Under the pieces are notes generated by a model. It ran no database searches and was not told the origin of the DNA. It saw only the letters and a program-made list of their open reading frames with translations. Position numbers and translations under genes: made by a program. Source: Hyaloscypha bicolor E (lineage: Eukaryota; Ascomycota; Leotiomycetes; Helotiales; Hyaloscyphaceae). From it: a stretch of DNA of 64,000 nt. Numbering within the stretch: the first letter of the stretch is position 1; each line of letters begins with the position of its first letter. Below, in pieces: positions 52,118 through 64,000 of the stretch. Location: assembly GCF_002865645.1 (NCBI RefSeq), contig NW_020194525.1, positions 124,001-188,000 of the forward strand, written 5' to 3'.

Positions 52118-55100
52118 TAGTACGCAGTTACTATATAATAATTTTTAAAGCTTATTATAATTTTAAAGTAATTAAAATAATATTTAAACTAAAAATATAA
52201 AAAAGCTTTCTTTTATTTAAAATTAAAATTATTTTTATTTTAATAAAAACTAAACTTTAAATTATATATTTAAAGATTTATTTAAAAGTTATTAGATTTA
52301 ATATCTTAAATATATTATATTATAAGTATTTATTAATTTAATATTAAAATATATATTTAAAATAATTAATTAATTTATAATTTAGGGTATTTTCTATTAT
52401 TAAAGTTATATATAACTAATAAATATATATTTTTATAATAAATAATATTATAATATTTTTATTTTATTTATAATAATATATTTAAAATTATTATTATTAT
52501 TAAAATTATTATTTTTAAAACTAACTTTTTTAATATTAATAAATTTAATAAAATAATAACTAATATTTTAAAAAAATTAATATAAATTATATTTAATATT
52601 ATTTAATAAGAAATATAAAAATATTATAGACTTAATAATAATTAAATAAAAGTAATAAATTATTTATTTTTAAATTAAGCTTTAATTTAATAATATTATT
52701 AAGCTCGAATATATTTATATATTATAAGTTTTAATAATTCTAAATTAAGTAAATAATAATAATTAGAAAATAATTTATTTTTAAGGCTTTTTTTTAATAT
52801 TAATATTTATATAATAGCTAATATTTTAATTAAATTATATTTTATATTATTATATTATATATTATTAAATACTAATTATTATAAAGCTTATTTAAAAATG
52901 AAAATAATTAATTATATTAATAATACTTTAATTTAAAAATATTATTTCTTTATTTAATAAACTTGCTTTTAATATTTTTTTTTATTATATTAATATATTT
53001 ATATTAATTATAGCTTTTAAATTATTAAATTATTTAATAAAATTCTAATAATATTTAAATAAAGTTTAATTAGCCTATATAAGTAATATAATATAGGCCT
53101 TATATAACCTATTTAAGCCTTTATATTTTTTTTTTATATATTAAAGTAAATATAAGAATTATTTTTCATTTTATATAATATTAGTTTCTTTAGTCTTTTA
53201 TTAATATTATATACTAGCTTATATATTAGTTTTCGTATTTTGAATCTTAATAATATTAATTTTATATTTTCTTTTTTTAATTTTTTTTAATTATTTCTTA
53301 TTATTTTTTCTTGCCTGTTTTTTTATATTTTTTTTTAAGATTCTTTTTACTTTTTATAAATAATCTTTTCTTTTCTTTTCTTTTTAATTTTATTATATTT
53401 AGTTTAATAATAATATTTAGTTTTTTAGTTTTTTTTAATTTATTATAAATTATTTCTAAATAAAATAACTCGATTTCTTTCTAATAGCTTTATATGTTTT
53501 TAAAAACTTTATTTATTAAAAAAAGACTTAATTTATATATATCTTTTAATTTCTTTTTAGTAAAGTTCTTATATATATTTTTTATTTTATAAAATATTTG
53601 AAAAGAAGAATTTTAATATATTATTAATTATTTAATTTATAAATTCTTTTTATTATAATTAATAAGTCTAGTTCTAAAAAAAGATTTAATTAACTTATTT
53701 AAAGTATTTCTAATTTTCTTTTCGATTTTTAAAGCTTTAAAAAATAAAAAAAACTTTATATTATTTTTTTTAAGCTTATTTAGAAATTTAGAAATATTAT
53801 ATAATTCGGGCTATTTCTTTTATATTATTAATTCTTTAAACTTTAATTAAAGTTATAATTTATTAAATAAAGATATATAAATTCAAGTAATAAATTAGTT
53901 TTATTATAATTATAATTTTTTTTAATAATTTTTTTTTAATTATTTACTTTTTAAAAGCTTTTAATATTATATTAAAATTAAATAAATAAATTCTAGTTTT
54001 TATAAAAATTAAATATTTTTTTAATAAAAGCTAAAGTTTTAATTTATTTTTATAAATCTTATTTTTAATTATTTTTAAATATTAATACTTCTTTTATTAA
54101 AAATTTATAATATCTAATATCTAATAATTAATATAAATAAATAAAAATAAATAAGATTTAAAGGCTTTATAAATTTAATCTAATAATAAAAATATTATAG
54201 CTATTTATAAACTAGCCTATTATTTATATACTTATTTTTAAAAATTATAATTTTAATATTTAAAACTAAATTATTATTAAAATACCTTTATATAAATATA
54301 TTATTTAATATAATAATTAATAAATTAAGCTTTTAAAAATTAATAAATATATATTTTAAAGCTATAACTAGCTTTCTTTATATAAGATCTTTTATAAATA
54401 TCTGAATTTAATTAATATAAATATATTTTTAATTAAATAATCTTTTATTTATATATTTTAAATTTTTATAAATAATTATAATAATACTATATATATATTT
54501 TACTCGAAATCTTTATTTATTTATAATATATTAATTACTTTTATAAATATTATATTTCTCTTATATAATTTTTAAATTATTAAAGTTTTTTATAATAATT
54601 TTTCTTTTATAATTTATAAGCTTAATATGAATTATATACTATTAGTCTAATTTTCTTTATTTCTTTATTTAATAAAATACTTATATATTTCTAATTTAAT
54701 TAATAAGAAAAAATATTTAATTTATAGCTTTTAAAATTAATATAATTATTATAATTATTATAAAAGTAATTTCTTATAATATATATATTTATATATTATA
54801 TTAAGCTTATTTTTTAAGTCTTATTTAAACGCGTATTATATTTTTAATTTTTAAAGAAAAGCTTAAACTTTTTATATTAATTAAAATATATTAAATATAA
54901 AAATAAAAATTTATAAATTTGTAATTTCGGTTTTTATAAGATTTTTTCAAGTATATATATTCTTTTTTATTTATTTCTCTTATAATATATATTAAACTAT
55001 TTTATATTATTAAAGCTTTTTAAGCCTTTAAATTATTTCTTTATTTTTATTATATAATATATAGCTTTAGATATAATAATATATTTAATAATTTAAATAA

Positions 55101-55759
55101 AAGTAAAATAGTATTAAAAAGTAAATTAAATATAATTTTTATATATAAGATTATATTAAGGTTATTTAATAAGGTTTAATAATTTACTTATTTAATTATT
55201 CTTATAATTAAATATATTTTAATTAAAAAATACTTTATTAAATAATTATTAATTTAAATAAAAGCTATAATTATATAAAAAAAATATTTTAATTAAATAT
55301 ATAATTTCTTTTTAATATAATAAAAACAATTAAAAATTAATATTAAAATTATTATAATATTAAACTTTATATAACTAGTAAGCTTAATAAGCTAGCCTGA
55401 CCTAGATATAAAAATATTTATAAATAAGAAATAATAATTATAAGAAAAATAAAAGAAAAAAATATATATAAGTATATTTAAAGAATAAAGAACTTTAAAT
55501 ATTAGAAAAGTAATTATTATAATAATTAATTTTCTATTTTTAAAAGAGAAAGAAAGAAAGAAAATTACTAAGTTTAAAAGAATTACTTGAAAAATTAATA
55601 ATTATAAGAGAATTTCAAGAATTAATATTTTAAAGTTTTTGAAATAACTTTATTTTAATAAAAATTAAATATCTCTTTTTATAAATTAAAAAATAAACTA
55701 AATCTATTTTAAGTTATTTAATAATTTTAAAATAAATTTAAAACTTTTTTCTAATTAAT

Positions 55760-55950
55760 ATTAGTTTATTAATAATATTATAAAATAATATATTTTAAAA
55801 ATAGAAATTATAATATTATAATATTAATATATTTTCTTTAAATTTATTAAGTTTAATTAAATCTAGTTTATAAAATAAGTTATATATAAAATATAAAATT
55901 ATATAATAATCGAGTAATAATAATTTATATAATTATAATTATATAAATAT
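55760..55950 (+). repeat. Family X short repeat, copy 4 (eroded)
   Basis: The TTAGTTTATTAATAATATTA start, an AGAAATTATAATATTATAAT core and an AAGTTTAATTAAATCTAGTT segment follow the order seen in the copy at 11,528, with C/T and G/A changes. Confidence 0.5.
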
Positions 55951-55993
55951 TAAACTTTTTTTTTAATATATATATATATATAAATTAATTAAT

Positions 55994-56200
55994 ACTAGTT
56001 TATTAATAAATACATAATATTATTATATAATTATAAAATCCTATTTATATTATTTATTAATAAATTAATATATCCTAGAAATAGAAATTATAATATTAGT
56101 ATTTTTTTTAAAATTTATTAAGTTTAATTATATATATAATATAAGTTATATAATATTTAAAGTAATAATAATAGACATAGTTATAATTATATAAATAACT
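55994..56200 (+). repeat. Family X short repeat, copy 5 (eroded)
   Basis: A second eroded copy in tandem with the preceding one: ACTAGTTTATTAATAAA start, AGAAATTATAATATTAGTA core, then AAATTTATTAAGTTTAATTA. Confidence 0.5.
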
Positions 56201-56423
56201 TTTAATTAGGGATAGTAATAATAATTATTAGAGAATAATATAAAAGATATATAGAGTTTTGTATAGAGATAGAACTAGTAGGGTGGATTTTGCTTTAGCC
56301 GCCGCATAAGCGATATCATGTGATCTGACCTACTTTTCCTTCGAAACTTAAAACCGTTTCATTACAAAACAAGTCAATACAGGACAAGGGCAAGTAATCT
56401 TTACTACCAAGACCTCAATTGCG

Positions 56424-58100
56424 ATGTCGCCTATCGAAAGACTCTCGTGGGAGGTCCTGGGCCTCATCCTGTCACGTTTACCCAAGAACGATGACGACCC
56501 GTCACTGCAATTCGGATTCGACGCGCCCCCACCGTCACCGTCACTTCTCCCTCTGTATGCCACCGTATGCAAGAGCTGGACTCAGCATATCGAGCGACGG
56601 ACTTTCAAATCCATTCGATTAAAGAGCACGGAGTTGGACGAATTCTCCAGGCTCGTCAAAGGCCATCGAGCCGCCGCGCTCTCTAGTCTGAAATATGAGG
56701 TCGTCCTTCCTACTTATAGTGAGAATGCTTGCGCAAAATTCGAGACCAAGAAAGACCAGGGGCGGAACGATGCCGTGTTCATGGATGCAATTCATGATCT
56801 TTTCGAGGTTTTTAAGTCATGGGAGACGGATTCCAAAGCTGGCGGTGAGCGGGGAAATGCTCAGCCTGGGACGGAATCTAAAACTTCGACCAACTCTGGC
56901 TCTTTCGAATTTGTGTTGTCTGACATCTACTCTCCAATGGATGGCCCTCATCGAGGGAAAGACAAATACAAAGAAGATCGTATGCAATGGGAACTCGGAA
57001 AGCGCCACGACCTGTGGAACTATCGATACGAGCATTCTTTCTTGCAGCTCCGCCGAGCTGAAACTTTGCCGTCCATATCGCGAATCTCGAGCTTCACTAC
57101 AAATAGCTGCTCGTCTCGAATTGTTGCACCCAGTTCCCTTGCGATTATGGCGTCCAAATTCACTAATTTGCAAAACCTTCAATGGGCGTGCGTTGACGAC
57201 GAGAAGAAGTACCCCGAGGCCAGGGAGCAACTTCGTTATGGTGAGTGTTCTCAAACATTTGGGCTCTATGTATGCTAAAGATCAGCGCTAGACTTTGCTC
57301 AAAACCTTCAAGGTCTCTCTCTTCACTCGCTCGTAAGCGTCGACCTCGAATACAACCACGAGGCACCATCAAATCACAACTTCACCCCAATCACGGCCCT
57401 GCACTCCAGCTCACCCACCACCGACCACCTCAGCAAAGCTCTCCATCATCTCAGTCAAGCCCCTAATCTCACAACTTTCAAACTCGACGGGCCGATCGTC
57501 ATCTCTCCCGCCCTATTCTGGCCTTCCTCTCCTGAAGGCACCACACACACCTGGCCCAAACTCCAACAATTCCACTTGAAGTTCAACCCTTGCACTCCGT
57601 CCGGCGGATGGTACTTCACGCGGCGCCCCTCCAAAACCGCAGACGACGACCAATGGGACTCCGAAGGCGAAGCCATGCGCGCACGTGATTCCGAGTCTGA
57701 CACAGACAGTGACTCGGACGCCTCCGACAGCGCCATCTGGGATTCCTACCATCCGATCAAAGAAGGGCGTGCTCAGGGAACCATTCCATCGCGGATATTC
57801 AGGGACTACCCTATTGATGAGGAGATCTTGCCGTTGTTGAAAGCGATGGCGAAGGCTGTGGCGCGCATGCCGGCTTTGCAGATGCTGAGTGTGATGGGAG
57901 CTCCGGATGGGAATCCGGATGCGGTTTTTGAAGTCGCTTTCATTGAGGCGGGAGTGTCGGACTTGATGGACGAGAATCCGGAGGATTCATTGAGGCCTAG
58001 ACTTTATTGGCAGACGGGCGATTGGCGACCAGCTGAGGAAGTTCTTGATTTGTGGAAGGAAGCAGCACGGGGGCTGTTGGTCAAGTTTTTTGAGTTTTAG
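56424..58100 (+). CDS. F-box domain protein
   Basis: Two exons (56424-57240 and 57292-58100) join across a 51-bp GTGAGT..TAG intron to give 541 residues. An N-terminal F-box is visible at about 4-65: IERLSWEVLGLILSRLP, then YATVCKSWTQHIERRTFKSI. F-box proteins recruit substrates to SCF ubiquitin ligases through Skp1. The remainder looks like the degenerate leucine-rich substrate-binding region common in fungal F-box proteins (FTNLQNLQWACVDDE, LTTFKLDGP), with an acidic Ser/Asp tract (SESDTDSDSDASDS) about two thirds along. The frame is intact, so the gene may be functional. It stands alone just inside an island bounded by AT-rich repeats only about 200 bp upstream. The substrate is unknown. 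Confidence 0.85.
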
Positions 58101-58338
58101 CTTCTCTTGGGTATGTCATGGTATTCTATGAGAATATATTGACCTTCTACTCAAATCTATGACTCAATCTCTCTTTCTTGAACGTGGTGGCTCTGTCCCG
58201 TTCGCTACTGATAATGTCTAAACTCCGCAATACCTCACATCCAGCCCCATACCAAAGGTCTACAAGACAGCAAATCAGCACTAAAATGGTTCAGGAACAG
58301 CTAAGACTTGATCAACACGGTGTTTTTGACTTTGGCAC

Positions 58339-59359
58339 TCAGAACAACTTACATCCACTATCATATGCGCGGACAATCAACGTGATAATCACATACATCC
58401 CCGCCACACAGATAAAACCCCCAGCAAGCAACGTCAATATACTGAACACAAGCATGGTCGGTCTGCGCGTCCAGGCCCCCGCTTTCTCCCCAGTCATATA
58501 ATAGTTATCATGAAGCCAGAACGCCCCCGCAATACCACGTAATAGGTCGCAGCGAAGCCTTGCAGTATATAAGCGGCTTTCATGGCGTCCTTGGGATTTC
58601 GCATTTCTGAGATGAGGGTCGGGATGGTGAAGATTCCGGTAAAGATTCCGGTGTAGAGCGTGCGCTTGACTATGCTGAAGATGATGTAGCTGGCGTCTCT
58701 CATGTTGTGGACTTCGGGTTGGTTGAGCTTACTTTTTGAGGTGAGTGGTGGTTTTGCTGAGTGTTAAAACATATTTTGGCCTTTTGAAAGCTTCTTATTC
58801 AGCGGCTTGTTGTCGCCATACAGTAGGCATGACAGCAAAGGAGAGCTTCTCAAATTTCAAGCACACGCAAGGAGGCAATGAAACTGCAGCACCCACAATT
58901 GGACGAGCAAATAAGCAGTAAAGGTACCAAAGACACCGAAAAACTATCCAACATGAACATCAACATCTCATTCTCCCCATCATCTCAGCATATATACCAC
59001 AATCAAAATCATATTCGGCACCAGCTACAGCTCACCACAATCAGCATCCTGCCACTCCGCCTGACATCCAAACACTAGATCAGAACACCCACCTCAATAA
59101 ACCCCGCCCCCCCACTCGTCGGCAAACTCAGCATCCCATTCGACGCAATCTCCGTAATCTCCGCAATCATAAGCACAGCCACCAGCTGCCAGCTCAGCGT
59201 CTTATACTTGATCTGGTGATGCTCCTCATCGCCGAAGACGTCGCGCTCGCCGGTCACATGCCGGGTTGTTCCTGAGGTGATGATTCCCTCTTCTTCGTAT
59301 GGGTGCGGCTCGACTGTGGCGCGGTAGGCGGCGGCGTGTTTCTCGTCATAGGTTTTCAC
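58339..59359 (-). pseudogene. Broken amino-acid permease (Aa_trans/Mtr-like family)
   Basis: Minus-strand pieces in the right order match a fungal neutral amino-acid permease but cannot be joined into one frame. The N-terminal piece (59,359 to about 59,110) has FGDEEHHQIKYKTLSWQLVAVLMIAEI and SNGMLSLP, the cytosolic tail and first membrane segment. It then runs out of frame. A middle piece (about 58,735-58,550) has LNQPEVHNMRDASYIIF and ISEMRNPKDAMKAAYILQG. A C-terminal piece in another frame (about 58,555-58,339) has FWLHDNYYMTGEKAGAW and LTLLAGGFICVAGMYVIITL. Much of the usual roughly 450-residue, 10-11 segment protein is missing between them. The base composition is normal, so loss was by deletion and frameshift rather than RIP. 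Confidence 0.75.
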
Positions 59360-59547
59360 CGTCGATGTGTATATATGTTATTGAGACAAGACGAGCTGGT
59401 GGTGGATACTGCAGGTCATATCCTAGAAACTACGAGGGTGGAGGTGAGGCCAGGTTAAGGGAGATGTGAATATGCTACCGGTAGTGCATGTTGGGCTGGG
59501 TATAGCCCGCAATACTGGACCGCGATAGTGACATGTAGCAATACTAA
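59360..59547. other. Short intergenic stretch, no feature
   Basis: Normal-composition sequence between the permease relic and the left inverted repeat. It would hold the relic's former promoter. Nothing else is recognisable. Confidence 0.4.
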
Positions 59548-59581
59548 CGAACTGTCTCCGGACAGTCGAATCGACAGTCGG
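59548..59581. repeat. Left 34-bp terminal inverted repeat
   Basis: CGAACTGT..GGACAGTCGAATCGACAGTCGG is the reverse complement of 63,507-63,540 at 32 of 34 positions. Each copy contains two direct GACAGTCG units 12 bp apart. Confidence 0.85.
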
Positions 59582-62500
59582 TTTTAACCCGAGTAGGTTC
59601 GATTCTGCCGCGTTTTCGAGCGCTATCGCCACTTGGTGGGGGTTTGTATGGTCGCACGGTAAGCTTTGAAATTCCATCAGAAAAACTCCAAGTCGAAGAA
59701 TGAAGATATATATAAGGGCCCAAGATAGCTATATTAATATAATAATTATATATTTGACTAAAAACTATAACTCTATTAATCTCCACGTATTAAATCAAGG
59801 AGTATACTAGACTAATTACCTCATTTTTATATATACGGAAAACTAATTTAAAGGAGAAATAAGGAGAGATTAAAGGAGAGATAAAGAGAGAGTAAGGCTA
59901 TAATTTAGTTAGTAATTTTAGTAAAGCCCAAAAACTAATAATATATTTACCCCTTACTATAGGCTTCTAAAAAGTAATTCTACTATTTATATATTTACTA
60001 ATTATATTATATTCTTTATCTTTAGCTTCTTCTTTTTACTAGTATTCTTCTTATACTATTTCTCCTTCTTTTAGTAATTCTAGAATACTTGCTTTTTTAT
60101 AGGTTTATAAATATACTTATAGAGAAATAATTTAGTTAATAGAAGAATAAAAGTAAGAGAAGTAGTTAATATAGGACAAGTTAGTATAATTAATACAGGA
60201 GATATATACTATAAAAGCTCTTGAATTATTAGAAAGTAGAAGGAATTAGAAGAATTAGAGAAATTGGAATTATTATTAGAATTATTATTAGATAATATTT
60301 TAATTAAAGTTCGAATCTATAAAAGAATAGGTTCTAAATAAAAGAAAGATATATATTTAAGATACTATAGAGCCTCAGAAGCCCTAAATACTACTTATAT
60401 CTTTATAGCTTGAGATTTAGGAAGTTTAGGATAATTAATTTAGGTTATAGTTAAAGTTAGTAGGCTAGCAAGAAGAGATAATAAAGGTAAAAAATTATTA
60501 ATATTAGAGAAATTATTAAATAGAAATAGATATATTATCTAGTAAAATAGTTCTTTATAATATTATTATAATATTAAGCTTTTTTATTATATAATTACTT
60601 TTATATCTTTTTTATAATATTTCTTTATTTTATCTTCTTTTTAGCCTTTTAATAAGCCCTAGATCTATTTATTTCCTCTTATTTAATTATCTCAAGTCTA
60701 ATAAATATATACTTCTGGCCTAATATAAATTTTAGTAGTTATTATAGAAGCTAAAAACTAAGAAATCGAGTAAAGAAAGCACTTTATATAATAGCTTAAT
60801 CTATAGCTTTTAATTAAAGATATTATATAAGAAGTTAAATAGCTTTAGTAAATTATAATATATATTTAAATAGAAGTTACTTATAATATTTAGCTAATTC
60901 TATAGTAATATTAAGAATTACCTGCTTTTTATAATTCATAAATTTATTTCTAATATATTATAATTCCGATTATTAGTTTATATTTACTATTTTTCGTAAA
61001 AAATAAAAGAGCTATTAATAAGCTATTAAGAATAAAAGATTATTCTAATAAAAATAAGCTATCTAATATTATAATTAGAATTCATTTTTAAAATTAAATT
61101 TATAAAAATAATACTTTTTTTTAAATTAATCTAATATTAATTTTATAAGATAATATTTTTCTATAATAAGTCTAAAATAATAATATATGAGTTTCTAAAA
61201 ATATTAGTAAAAGAATAACTTATTAATTAATTAAAGATCTATTAAATAGCTCTTATTAAGTAAATTATTATATCTTTTAGATAAAGTATTTAGCTTTTTA
61301 GTAATAATTTTAATTACTTTACTAATAGAAATGTTTTTATTTAACTAGCTAGAACTAATATAATATTATTTCTTATTTCTTTAAGTTAAATTAGTACTCA
61401 AATTCGGATATTTTAATATATAAATATAGGAAAATATAGACTTTTTTAATTCGTAATAACTAGTTAAATAAATATATTCTATAAAATATATATAATTAAA
61501 AAGAATTTATTATATTATTTTTAAAGCTTTAAAATTAAAAGCTTTTATTTAGTTCTAGATTAGATTTAGTATAGATTTATATAATACTTTTTAAATAGCC
61601 TTTTCTAATTAGTCTAGCCTTAATTATATTAATTATATATTTTTAATAATATTAAAGTATTATAATATTACTATTTTATAATAGAATTAATTTCTTAATA
61701 TTAGTAATATAATCTATAATAATTATTTAAGAATTAGGCTTATATAATTGGAATTAAGGGCTTCTAATAATAACTTTATAATTCCTACTAATTTCTCTAA
61801 TATTATTAAAATTATTACTATTAGAATTACTAAAATTATCTGTTTTCTTTTTATCTTTTATAATATAATTCTTTCTAGACTTAAGTACTTTCTTTCTCTT
61901 TTTAATAGCTAATTGAGTAATAGATACTACTAATCCGGTAACAAAGTCTTTAGCTAAAACTACTAGTTCTAGATAGTTATAAAAAATAAATTATTTTTAT
62001 ATTTTCTTAACTTTTTTAAAAACACAGGCCTTTTTACTAGTAATAAATAATTATATAATATAATAGCTCTTTCTATAATTATTAATTCTTATAAGATTAT
62101 AAAATAAAAGGCAATAGTATTTCTTATTAAAAGTAGTATTAGTTTTAAATAGAAATCTCGAAATAAATTAATAATTAAAGCGAATTTACTCGGAAATATA
62201 TTATATAATATATTAAATAATATAATTTATCTTATTTCCAAGATTATTAAATATATATATCTTATTAATAAAGATATAATAGCTATAATTATTAAAGTAA
62301 ATAATAATTAATTAACCTTTTTTTTTAATTTAATAGCTTTATTTTACTTTATTTATATTATAGGTTATAAAATTCTTTTATTTAATCTTAAGGCTCATTT
62401 TTTAAAGAATTCCTAATAATGTCCTAAAACTAACTATTTCCCGATATATTTTAGTAATATATCTAGCCTTTAAATATTTAGATTAATATAAATAGTAAGG

Positions 62501-62765
62501 TACTAAGGAAAAAGAATTAATTATATAAGAGTAATTATACTTAAAATATTTACTATAATAAAAAATCTATTAATCTTCTTATTTCTTTTTTTTACTAATA
62601 TAAAAGTAAATAGAATAATTAGTTCCCTAAATAAATATACTTATATATTATTAACTAGCTTCTTTTATTTAATAACTATTCCGAATTTTCTTTTTATAAA
62701 AGATATAGTTCTAGTAAACTTTTATTAATTCACGATATTTAATTATAAAAGCAAATTCCTAAATA
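59582..62765. mobile_element. AT-rich interior of an inverted-repeat-bounded element, no intact gene
   Basis: After about 120 bp of normal composition the sequence becomes AT-rich with all frames closed. A plus-strand reading near 60,150-60,300 has a Glu/Leu-rich stretch that could be coding remnant. The pair of 34-bp inverted repeats suggests a DNA transposon of about 4 kb, but no transposase could be recognised and no target duplication is evident, so the class is open. Confidence 0.4.
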
Positions 62766-62770
62766 AAGAC
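62766..62770. repeat. Target-site duplication AAGAC, left copy
   Basis: Directly precedes the solo LTR; repeated at 62,990-62,994. Confidence 0.85.
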
Positions 62771-62989
62771 TATTACAGTTCTGGTTTCCACGTTCTGGTT
62801 ACCTGACAGCTAGTATGGGAATGCGCATGGAGATATTTAGGACGCTAGGCCCCTTAGGGGCTAGCTTATTATAGGGTGCACTTAAGCCCACAGCCTCCTA
62901 TATTCTAGCTTTCCCTCCTTAGCTTTGAATCGTCTTCGTAAGGGACCTTCTACCTTGCTTTCCAAGCCCTAAATACCGTACCCGTAACA
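62771..62989 (+). mobile_element. Solo LTR related to gypsy element 1, well preserved
   Basis: This 219-bp LTR is flanked by AAGAC duplications with no internal element. Its 3' half (about 62,880-62,989, ending CCGTACCCGTAACA) matches the 3' half of the gypsy element 1 LTR almost base for base, including the stretch through TTCCAAGCCCTAAATACC. Its 5' half (starting TATTACAGTTCTGG) is different and shorter. Little RIP erosion is visible, so it is probably younger than its AT-rich surroundings or escaped RIP. Confidence 0.85.
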
Positions 62990-62994
62990 AAGAC
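62990..62994. repeat. Target-site duplication AAGAC, right copy
   Basis: Matches 62,766-62,770 directly after the solo LTR. Confidence 0.85.
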
Positions 62995-63506
62995 CTAGTT
63001 CTATAGGTATTAGAATATTATATTAGAGCTAGAAATAATTATATTATTTCTAGATTATTAATATTTTGAACTAGAAATGGCCTTAATTATAATAATGATT
63101 TATTTAGCTAATTAGGAATATATTATTATTATTTTTAATAGTTAGAATTAGAGAAATATAAGAATTAAATTAAGGAGATTTTAGACTTTTATAATATAAT
63201 AATAAGTAGTTTTTAGTAATAGTTATTATATAATCGAGTACTAATAATTATATATAATAGCCAGCTATTTCTTTCCTTTATTATTAGTTATACTTATTAC
63301 TAAACCTCTAAATAGTAATATATTTCCATTTTTAATAACTCCTATAAATAGCATATCGGGCCGACGCAAATTCGGCCTCGAATACTACCAAAGTCACTAT
63401 AGCTTGAGTCAAGATATCATATGAATAATGAGAACTGCGGGGAAGCTGTCAAAGCGTTCTAAAGCACGCTTTACTGCCTTACTTATCGATTCTTATCGGG
63501 GACAGT
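62995..63506. mobile_element. Remainder of the inverted-repeat-bounded element
   Basis: AT-rich to about 63,340, then normal composition up to the right inverted repeat. No gene is recognised. A plus-strand open frame from 63,428 runs through the inverted repeat and is not supported by any domain. Confidence 0.4.
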
Positions 63507-63540
63507 CCGACTGTCGATTCGACTGTCCCGAAACAGTTCG
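63507..63540. repeat. Right 34-bp terminal inverted repeat
   Basis: Reverse complement of 59,548-59,581 with two mismatches. Because it is translatable on both sides, the same short peptide DCRFDCPETVR appears in chance frames at each end. Confidence 0.85.
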
Positions 63541-64000
63541 GTGGAACCTTACACCTTATACGGCTATGCTACGCACTATACTCTGCTACTACGAAAGAAC
63601 TCTTCACACAACACACTGCTATATAGAAACTCAGTACGGAGACGGAGAGGCTAGGACTCCAGGAGGGGCCGGAAGGGTCGGATTGATATACTTGGACAGA
63701 CCCATCTCGTCCGCCCAGCGGAACGCATTACGTCCGAGATGCCTTGACTAGCTGGGCCACAATACTTGTCCAGGATTTAGCCGAAAGCAAGGCGACGCGG
63801 CATCTTGACAGCCCCACCGACGAAGGGCTTGAGTACTTAATGTCAGGCAACCCCCAGTGGCCATGCCTCAATCATTCTCTTTAGTTCAAGCACACCCTTC
63901 ACCTCCTTGTACGGAACATTTGTAATGGACGCAAGCGACTTATCTACTAAATTGTGGTTAGATATCGCTCAGATAATAGATGTCCAGCAAGATTTATTAA
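63541..64000. other. Normal-composition tail, no gene recognised
   Basis: GC content returns to normal. There is a small inverted pair (CATCTCG at about 63,700 and CGAGATG at about 63,735), but no domain, tRNA cloverleaf or intron structure I can support. A gene could start outside the window. Confidence 0.4.

Larger units (their letters stand above)
50951..55759. repeat. AT-rich desert, RIP-decayed repeats, no gene
   Basis: This is almost pure A/T sequence with stops in all frames. It contains a 17-bp tandem array at 51,105-51,188 and one small GC-containing patch at about 52,040-52,130. I could not identify transposon proteins. Confidence 0.6.

Noticed and set aside
63428..63751. 107-codon plus-strand frame and the peptide DCRFDCPETVR shared with a frame at 59,544-59,786
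   Set aside because: The shared peptide is simply the translation of the two 34-bp inverted repeats, not evidence of a gene family.
63690..63765. Possible tRNA-like sequence on the minus strand (AGCTAGTCAAGGC resembling an A box)
   Set aside because: No convincing B box (GGTTCGA type) and no cloverleaf could be drawn.

Overview
This window looks like part of a filamentous ascomycete chromosome (Pezizomycotina; a Leotiomycete is my guess, from gene style only). The evidence is short introns with GT..AG ends, fungus-specific domain combinations, and long AT-rich blocks of decayed transposons in which coding Cys, Gln and Trp codons have become Tyr or stop codons. That is the mark of repeat-induced point mutation (RIP: C-to-T on either strand).

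Layout. 1-39,300 is a transposon graveyard. It holds several AT-rich repeat families in opposite orientations (1-11,527 and 32,562-39,290), a Ty1/copia element on the minus strand (about 11,982-16,934), a Ty3/gypsy element on the minus strand with 273-bp LTRs and GCTTA target duplications (16,935-23,603), and a second Ty3/gypsy element on the plus strand with 205-bp LTRs and AGTAC duplications (24,234-32,244). 39,300-50,950 is an island of normal base composition with two large divergently transcribed genes. 50,950-56,200 is another AT-rich desert. 56,264-59,550 holds an intact F-box gene and a broken amino-acid permease. 59,548-63,540 is an AT-rich segment bounded by 34-bp inverted repeats and containing a well-preserved solo LTR. 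The last 460 bases are ordinary sequence without a gene I can identify.

The main biological interest is the divergent pair in the first island. The minus-strand gene (44,659 down to 39,925; ten exons, 1,411 residues by my splicing) carries a B-box-like zinc finger, a P-loop GTPase domain, a RING-like finger and a patatin phospholipase domain with intact Ser and Asp. The plus-strand gene (45,587-50,328; seven exons, 1,464 residues) carries a caspase-like (peptidase C14) domain with His and Cys in place, a fungal C2H2-type finger cluster, and a Ras GEF N-terminal (REM) plus CDC25-type RasGEF catalytic domain. Patatin and caspase-like domains are both known as effector domains of fungal NLR-like or incompatibility proteins. 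I infer, without proof, that this pair could be an immune, allorecognition or cell-death module in which nucleotide-switch and Ras signalling domains are fused to lipase and protease-like domains.
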